In this document: positions 59,815 through 64,000 of the stretch, piece by piece | Position numbering within the stretch: the first letter of the stretch is position 1 | How the letters are laid out: each line of letters begins with the position of its first letter | NCBI RefSeq assembly: GCF_014137995.1 | Contig: NZ_JACGWV010000001.1 | Coordinates: 2,666,001-2,730,000, forward strand | DNA: 64,000 nt | Source: Promicromonospora sukumoe | GTDB taxonomy: Bacteria > Actinomycetota > Actinomycetes > Actinomycetales > Cellulomonadaceae | Direction of reading: 5' to 3' | Translations under genes and position numbers: made by a program | The notes under the pieces: generated by a model | What the model saw: the letters and a program-made list of their open reading frames with translations, nothing else | The model's database searches: none | What the model was told of the DNA's origin: nothing

Positions 59815-60731
59815 GCGTGCCTCACTCTCGGGTCGATCACGGCGCTCGCGGCGTCGACCAGCAGGTTGGAAAGGATGAACAGGGCCGCGACGACGATCAG
59901 CCCCGACTGCACGACCGGGAAGTCCCGCGCGTAGACGGCGCTGAGCATGAGCTGGCCCATGCCGGGCCAGGCGAAGACGTTCTCGACGATCACGAGGCCG
60001 CCGAGGAACGACCCGAGGTTGATGGCCGCGATCGTGAGCACCGGCAGGGACGCGTTGGGCAGCAGCTCGCCCACCACGACGCGGAACCGGTTCTCGCCGC
60101 GGGCCACCGCGGTCCGGGCGTAGTCGAGCCGCCCCTGCTCGGACAGGGAGTTGTCGAGCAGACGCGTGTAGACGACGAACTGGCCCGTGGCGATCGTCAG
60201 GGCCGGCATGACGACGGCGAGCGGCTCCCGGTTGCCGAGCGACGGCAGCCAGCCGAGCGTCACCGAGAACACGAGCACGAGCAGCAGCCCGAAGAAGAAG
60301 TCGGGCACCGCCTGGCGCGCCGAGCCGAGGCCCAGGAACGTGGTGCGCAGCGTGCGGCTGCGCGTGAGGTGCGTGGTGATGGTGGCCGCGAACGCGAGCA
60401 CCAGACCCAGCACCAGGCCGATCGCGCCCAGGCCGAGCGACGCCGGCAGCCGCTCCAGCACGAGGTCCATCGACGAGACGCCGGCCTGCCGGTACGAGTC
60501 GCCGAAGTCGCCGCCGAGGATGCCCCGCAGGTACTCGACGTACTGCACCGGCAGCGGCTGGTCGAAGCCGAGCCGGGTGTTCAGCTCGTCGATCTGCTCC
60601 CGGGTCGCGTTCTCGGTCAGGAGCAGCGCCGCGGGACTGCCGCTGAGGCGGCCGAGCAGGAAGGCCACGGTGACGACCACATAGATCGTCCCGAGCGCCT
60701 GCAGCGTACGGGTGACGAGAAATCTCGCCAT
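59811..60731 (-). CDS. ABC transporter permease (DppB type), first gene of the operon
   Basis: 306 residues from ATG 60731 (GAAGGAGG upstream). RLGFDQPLPVQYVEYLRGILGGDFGDSYR is the DppB signature; six membrane segments follow and the end reads GGLVIVENVFAWPGMGQLMLSAVYARDFPVVQ. The unusual order (permeases first, binding protein fifth) differs from the SAM-IV operon importer. The ATCTGTATACAGAT operator is 35 bp upstream. Confidence 0.93.
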   Translation of the reverse strand: MARFLVTRTLQALGTIYVVVTVAFLLGRLSGSPAALLLTENATREQIDELNTRLGFDQPLPVQYVEYLRGILGGDFGDSYRQAGVSSMDLVLERLPASLGLGAIGLVLGLVLAFAATITTHLTRSRTLRTTFLGLGSARQAVPDFFFGLLLVLVFSVTLGWLPSLGNREPLAVVMPALTIATGQFVVYTRLLDNSLSEQGRLDYARTAVARGENRFRVVVGELLPNASLPVLTIAAINLGSFLGGLVIVENVFAWPGMGQLMLSAVYARDFPVVQSGLIVVAALFILSNLLVDAASAVIDPRVRHA

Positions 60732-60765
60732 GGAGCGCTCACCTCCTTCGAGGGTGTCCGAAGTG

Positions 60766-60779
60766 ATCTGTATACAGAT
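60766..60779. promoter_or_regulatory. GntR/FCD operator ATCTGTATACAGAT
   Basis: A perfect 14-bp palindrome of the TGTATACA type bound by FadR/VanR-like GntR regulators, 35 bp upstream of the leftward ABC operon. A similar imperfect copy (TCTG-N5-CAGA, about 60976-60988) precedes the cyclodeaminase gene. The GntR/FCD protein at 62073 is the likely binder. Confidence 0.8.
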
Positions 60780-61007
60780 TGGGCCGAGTTTGTTTCATCT
60801 GCGTATCGGTCCGTTTCGGGTGAGTGAAACCTCCGGGCTCACCTTTGGGGGCTTGTGACCTGCGAGAATCCCTGGAATTATGCGAGACCTCCCGGCCTTT
60901 CGGCGCGGAGGACGACGGCTGCGCGGGCCCGGGAAAGGCGCCGGCGCGGATCGTCGCCAGCAGAGCTTTCGGCTATCTGGGATACAGAAACGAGTTCAGG
61001 AGGTCGG
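60780..61007. promoter_or_regulatory. Leader of the cyclodeaminase-gntR unit
   Basis: Non-coding; holds the imperfect second GntR-like site near 60976-60988, 20 bp before the start codon, and GTTTCA/TGAAAC inverted elements near 60790-60830. No clear promoter boxes. Confidence 0.35.
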
Positions 61008-62009
61008 ATGCCCACACGAGTGCTCACGTCGGAGCAGGTCGAGGAGCTGGTCGAGCCGGAGGGGCTCCTCGCGTCGCTCGACCAGGCGCACCGCTGGCTC
61101 GCGGCGGGCCTGGCGGCCCAGCCCGCCCCGCACGCCTTCCGCGCGCCGGGCGACCGCACCGCGGACGGGCCGGCCGTCGTGCCCATGGCGTCGTTCGCCC
61201 CCGGGCTCGGGCTGTTCGCGGTCAAGGTCCTCGCCGACCGTCCCCGCGACCGCGGCCTGGGGCTGCCGGCCCAGCGCTCGACCATCTCGGTCTACTCGGC
61301 CGAGACGGGCGAGTGCGTCGGCCTGCTCGACGGGCGCGCCGTCACCCGGCTGCGCACCGCCGCCGTCACCGCGCTCGCCACCCGCACCCTGGCGCGTCCC
61401 GGCGCGCGTCGCGTCGCCCTGCTCGGGGCGGGCGCGCTCGCCCGGGAGCACGCCCACGCGCTGGCCCACGTGCTCGACCTCGACGAGGTGCGCGTCTGGT
61501 CGCGCTCCCCGGAGCGGGGCCTCGCCCTCGCGGAGTCCCTGACGGCGGCCGGCCTGCCCGCCGTCGCGACCGTGGACGCCCGCGCCGCCGTCGCCGGGGC
61601 CGACGTCGTCTGCACGCTCACCCCCGCCGAGGCCCCCGTCCTGCGGGCGGACTGGCTCTCCCCCGGCACGCACGTCAACGCGGTCGGCTCGCCGCCACGG
61701 CCCGAGTTCTCCGAGGTGCCGCCCGAGGTGTTCGCGCGCGCCGCCGTCACCGTCGTCGACGCACGGGTCGTCGCGCTCGCCGACTCGGGCAACGTCCGCA
61801 ACGCGATCGCCGCGGGCGCCCTGACGGCGGGCGACCTCGTCGAGCTGGGCGAGGTGCTCGTCGGCGACGCCGCGGGGCGCACGGACGCGGCCGACCTCAC
61901 GGTGTTCAACTCCGTGGGGATCGGGCTGCAGGACCTCGCCGCCGCCGACCACGTGCTGCGGCGGGCGGCGGACGCCGAGGCTGGGACGATGGTGCGCACC
62001 CGGGCATGA
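61008..62009 (+). CDS. Ornithine cyclodeaminase/mu-crystallin family protein
   Basis: 333 residues from ATG 61008 (AGGAGG 4-5 nt upstream). Family marks: ASLDQAHRWLAAG, VMASF-like MASFAPGLGLFAVKV with the conserved Lys, TRLRTAAVTALATRTLARPGARRVALLGAGALAREHA (NAD site), VVCTLTPAEAPVL, GTHVNAVGS and DSGNVRNA. Members are ornithine cyclodeaminases, alanine dehydrogenases or ketimine reductases. Links the neighbouring transport operon to amino- or imino-acid metabolism. Confidence 0.9.
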   Translation: MPTRVLTSEQVEELVEPEGLLASLDQAHRWLAAGLAAQPAPHAFRAPGDRTADGPAVVPMASFAPGLGLFAVKVLADRPRDRGLGLPAQRSTISVYSAETGECVGLLDGRAVTRLRTAAVTALATRTLARPGARRVALLGAGALAREHAHALAHVLDLDEVRVWSRSPERGLALAESLTAAGLPAVATVDARAAVAGADVVCTLTPAEAPVLRADWLSPGTHVNAVGSPPRPEFSEVPPEVFARAAVTVVDARVVALADSGNVRNAIAAGALTAGDLVELGEVLVGDAAGRTDAADLTVFNSVGIGLQDLAAADHVLRRAADAEAGTMVRTRA

Positions 62010-62072
62010 GCCCGGCGCGCCCGTCCACCAGCAGAGCCCGTCCACCATCACTGTTCCCGAGGAGCCGCCCCG

Positions 62073-62735
62073 ATGACCGAACCGCAGCCTGGGCTCGGCG
62101 AGCCGCTGTCGGCGCAGATGTACCAGACGCTGCGCCGCGGCATCATCCTGGGCGAGTACCCGCAGGGGTCGCCGCTCAAGGAGGCCCGCCTGGCCGACGA
62201 GCTCGCCGTCTCGCGCATCCCCATCCGCGCGGCGATCCCGCACCTGGAGAACGAGGGCTTCCTGACGACGGCGCCCCGGCGCAGCGCCCGCGTCACGACC
62301 TGGACGGGACGCGCCGTCAACGAGCTGTTCGACGTGCGGCTCTCCATCGAGTCGCTGGCCGCCCGGCAGGCCGCGACCGCGGTGCGCGAGGGCGCGAGCA
62401 CCGACGCCCTGACCGCGTCCCTCGACCTGGCGCACGCCGCCGTCGCGAGCAGCGAGCGCCTCGCCATCGCGGAGGCGCACACGACGTACCACGAGCGCAT
62501 CGTGGAGCTCGCCGGAAACGAGCTGCTCGCCTCGATCATGCGCGGCGTGCTGGGCCGCATGACCTGGCTGTTCTACCTCACCGCGGAGCGCGACCCCGCC
62601 GGCCAGTCGCACGAGCACGACGAGCTGGTCGAGGTCATCGGATCGGGCAACGACCGGCTGGCCGAGTCGATCGCGTTCGCCCACATCGAGAAGGGCCGGG
62701 CGCCGTCGCTGGAGATCCTCCTGCGCGCCGACTGA
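62073..62735 (+). CDS. GntR family regulator with FCD domain
   Basis: 220 residues from ATG 62073. Winged HTH: MYQTLRRGIILGEYPQGSPLKEARLADELAVSRIPIRAAIPHLENEGFL. FCD domain with metal-ligand pattern Asp in LFDVRLSIE, His in TTYHERIVELAGN, and His in QSHEHDELVEVI and AFAHIEKGR. Likely senses a metabolite (carboxylic or amino acid) and controls the divergent ABC operon through the palindrome at 60766-60779. Confidence 0.93.
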   Translation: MTEPQPGLGEPLSAQMYQTLRRGIILGEYPQGSPLKEARLADELAVSRIPIRAAIPHLENEGFLTTAPRRSARVTTWTGRAVNELFDVRLSIESLAARQAATAVREGASTDALTASLDLAHAAVASSERLAIAEAHTTYHERIVELAGNELLASIMRGVLGRMTWLFYLTAERDPAGQSHEHDELVEVIGSGNDRLAESIAFAHIEKGRAPSLEILLRAD

Positions 62736-62762
62736 CGCACCGGCCGAGGGCGAGCCACCTGG

Positions 62763-63716
62763 TCACGCCGGCGTCAGCAGGGGCCCGCTCCTGCGGGTCG
62801 CCCACCAGACGACCGCCGTGATCAGCACGACGGTGAGCGTGGGCACGAGCTGGTAGACCGCGCTGTCGACGTCCGCCCGGCTGGACAGGGCCCCGCCGAG
62901 GTCTATGCGCAGGTACGGGGCCATGGCCAGGGAGAGGGTGTTGAGCACGGCGTGCAGCACGACCGCGATCTCCAGGCCGCCCGTGCGCCAGGTGATGATC
63001 GCCAGCGAGCCGAACAGCACCAGGTACCAGGCGATGACGTAGGGGTCGGTCGCGCCGTGCGCGAGCGTGAACAGCACGGCGGTGACCACGGTCCCGGCGA
63101 TCAGGCCGGCCCGCGAGCTGCGGGTCCAGCCGCCGACGACGCGGAAGATCAGGCCCCGCACGCCGTACTCCTCGCCCGCGGCCTGCAGCGGCGTGAGCAG
63201 CAGCGTGCCGAGCAGGATGGCGACGAGGTCGGTGTGCGACCAGGGGCTCTCCTCGACGGGCGTCAGGAAGCCGAGCACGATCACCAGGGCCCAGACCGGG
63301 GCGAGGACGAGCAGTGCCTTGCCGGCCACGTCGAACCGGAACCGGGAGGTCACGGAGTGCAGCGACGCCCCCGGCACGCCGTAGAGCAGGCGCTGGATGA
63401 TCATGCTCCACGGGATCAGCAGGCCGAGCGAGATCATCGAGCCCGCGTGGTAGAGCGGCGTGTAGTCGGTGCCCTGCATGATCGGCGGGACGAGGCCCCG
63501 CTGGACGTCGAACGGCGCGAGCGCCCAGCCGACCGCCGTCGGGAAGAAGACGAACCCGGCCGCCAGGAGCAGGATCGCGAGGATCCCGCGCCCGACGCGG
63601 CGCTTCTCGCCGGCGAGCACCCGGTGGTACTCCACCCCGCCGGGGACCGACGGGTCGTTCCCCGGCGCGGCCGGGCTGAGGAGCCAGCCCGGCTGCGCCG
63701 CCGCCGTGCGGCTCAT
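62763..63716 (-). CDS. CPBP-family intramembrane glutamic protease
   Basis: 317 residues from ATG 63716. About eight membrane segments. The Abi/CAAX-protease motifs are AAGEEYGVRGLIF (EExxxR), FTLAHG (FxxxH) and VLHAVLNT (HxxxN). Its start overlaps the end of the next gene leftward-reading (ATGA), so both are in one operon. Members process prenylated or membrane proteins or act in peptide immunity; substrate unknown. Confidence 0.9.
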   Translation of the reverse strand: MSRTAAAQPGWLLSPAAPGNDPSVPGGVEYHRVLAGEKRRVGRGILAILLLAAGFVFFPTAVGWALAPFDVQRGLVPPIMQGTDYTPLYHAGSMISLGLLIPWSMIIQRLLYGVPGASLHSVTSRFRFDVAGKALLVLAPVWALVIVLGFLTPVEESPWSHTDLVAILLGTLLLTPLQAAGEEYGVRGLIFRVVGGWTRSSRAGLIAGTVVTAVLFTLAHGATDPYVIAWYLVLFGSLAIITWRTGGLEIAVVLHAVLNTLSLAMAPYLRIDLGGALSSRADVDSAVYQLVPTLTVVLITAVVWWATRRSGPLLTPA

Positions 63717-64000
63717 CGGACGGCCTGGAGCACGCCGCTGATGATCAGCGCGGTCAGCGTGGTCCAGGCGATGATCGCGATCGCCTGCCAGATCAGGATG
63801 CGGGCCTTGCCCACGCCGGAGGCGGCGAGCATGGTCGCGGTGAAGTGGGTGGGCAGCAGGAGCGGGCCGAGCATGCTCACGCCGGGCACGCCGTAGCGCT
63901 CGTAGGCGCGCTGGAACTTGGCCCGGCGGGCCGCCTTCCGCTCGCTCTCGGGCTCGGCCGGCGCCGAGCCGGAGGAGCCGCCGACCAGGACGGCGTCGCG
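63713..64000 (-). CDS. Small-multidrug-export-like membrane protein, partial at window edge
   Basis: The last 95 codons are visible, ending at TGA 63713-63715. The sequence contains RAYERYGVPGVSMLGPLLLPTHFTATMLAASGVGKARILIWQAIAIIAWTTLTALIISG, which matches the C-terminal half of the Sm_multidrug_ex family (YGxxGL..P..P.H). Upstream of this is a charged cytoplasmic stretch (AEPESERKAARRAKFQ). The N-terminal membrane segments lie beyond the window. Coupled to the CPBP gene. Confidence 0.75.
   Translation of the reverse strand, partial: RDAVLVGGSSGSAPAEPESERKAARRAKFQRAYERYGVPGVSMLGPLLLPTHFTATMLAASGVGKARILIWQAIAIIAWTTLTALIISGVLQAVR

Noticed and set aside
1..64000. Mobile elements, prophage, CRISPR arrays
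   Set aside because: No transposase, integrase, phage structural gene, att-like tRNA end or regularly spaced repeat array was seen.

Overview
The window is about 74% GC coding DNA with GTG, TTG and ATG starts, ATGA or GTGA gene overlaps and strong GC-rich terminator hairpins. This is typical of a high-GC Actinomycetota. An actinobacterial SAM-IV riboswitch, PAS-ANTAR proteins, a GH43/GH3 plant-polysaccharide capacity and a D-aspartate ligase/aspartate racemase pair (L-Lys-D-Asp type cell wall) suggest a soil or plant-litter Micrococcales bacterium, perhaps Promicromonosporaceae. The family placement is inference. No insertion sequence, prophage, CRISPR array, rRNA or tRNA was seen.

Layout. 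1-414 (minus): end of a two-gene operon of a HicA-like small protein and a partner, preceded by a structured, terminator-ended RNA region (454-574). 937-13326: regulators (AraC, LysR, MerR), secreted TAP-type peptidase, isochorismatase with a MoaF/SnoaL fusion, glutaminase-STAS, S9 peptidase, DUF998 membrane protein and an alpha/beta hydrolase. 13336-19108: xylan or arabinoxylan oligosaccharide locus (ABC importer, GH43, LacI regulator, perfect 16-bp operator). 19454-28846: SNF2 helicase, D-Asp ligase and Asp racemase, XRE regulator with SDR and hydrolase, GH3 beta-glucosidase. 28942-31401: three ANTAR proteins around a 600-bp hairpin-rich non-coding stretch. 31482-40330: TetR/MMPL exporter, CNNM-type protein, two-component system divergent from a FtsX-type ABC exporter.

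40359-51963 (minus) is the most striking unit. A clear promoter and a complete SAM-IV riboswitch precede nine closely packed genes: SsuD-like monooxygenase, dipeptide-type ABC importer (binding protein, two permeases, fused double ATPase), FMN alpha-hydroxy-acid oxidase, a GNAT-luciferase-like fusion, an NtaA/DmoA-type monooxygenase and a further luciferase-like flavoprotein. I read it as a riboswitch-controlled organosulfur scavenging operon.

52016-53563: SDR/TetR pair around a double operator. 53550-62735: second dipeptide-type ABC operon (permeases, ATPases, frameshifted binding protein, amidohydrolase, hydantoin-racemase-like protein), divergent from an ornithine cyclodeaminase homologue and a GntR/FCD regulator, with a perfect GntR-type palindrome between them. 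The right edge carries a CPBP protease and the end of a small-multidrug-export-like membrane protein.
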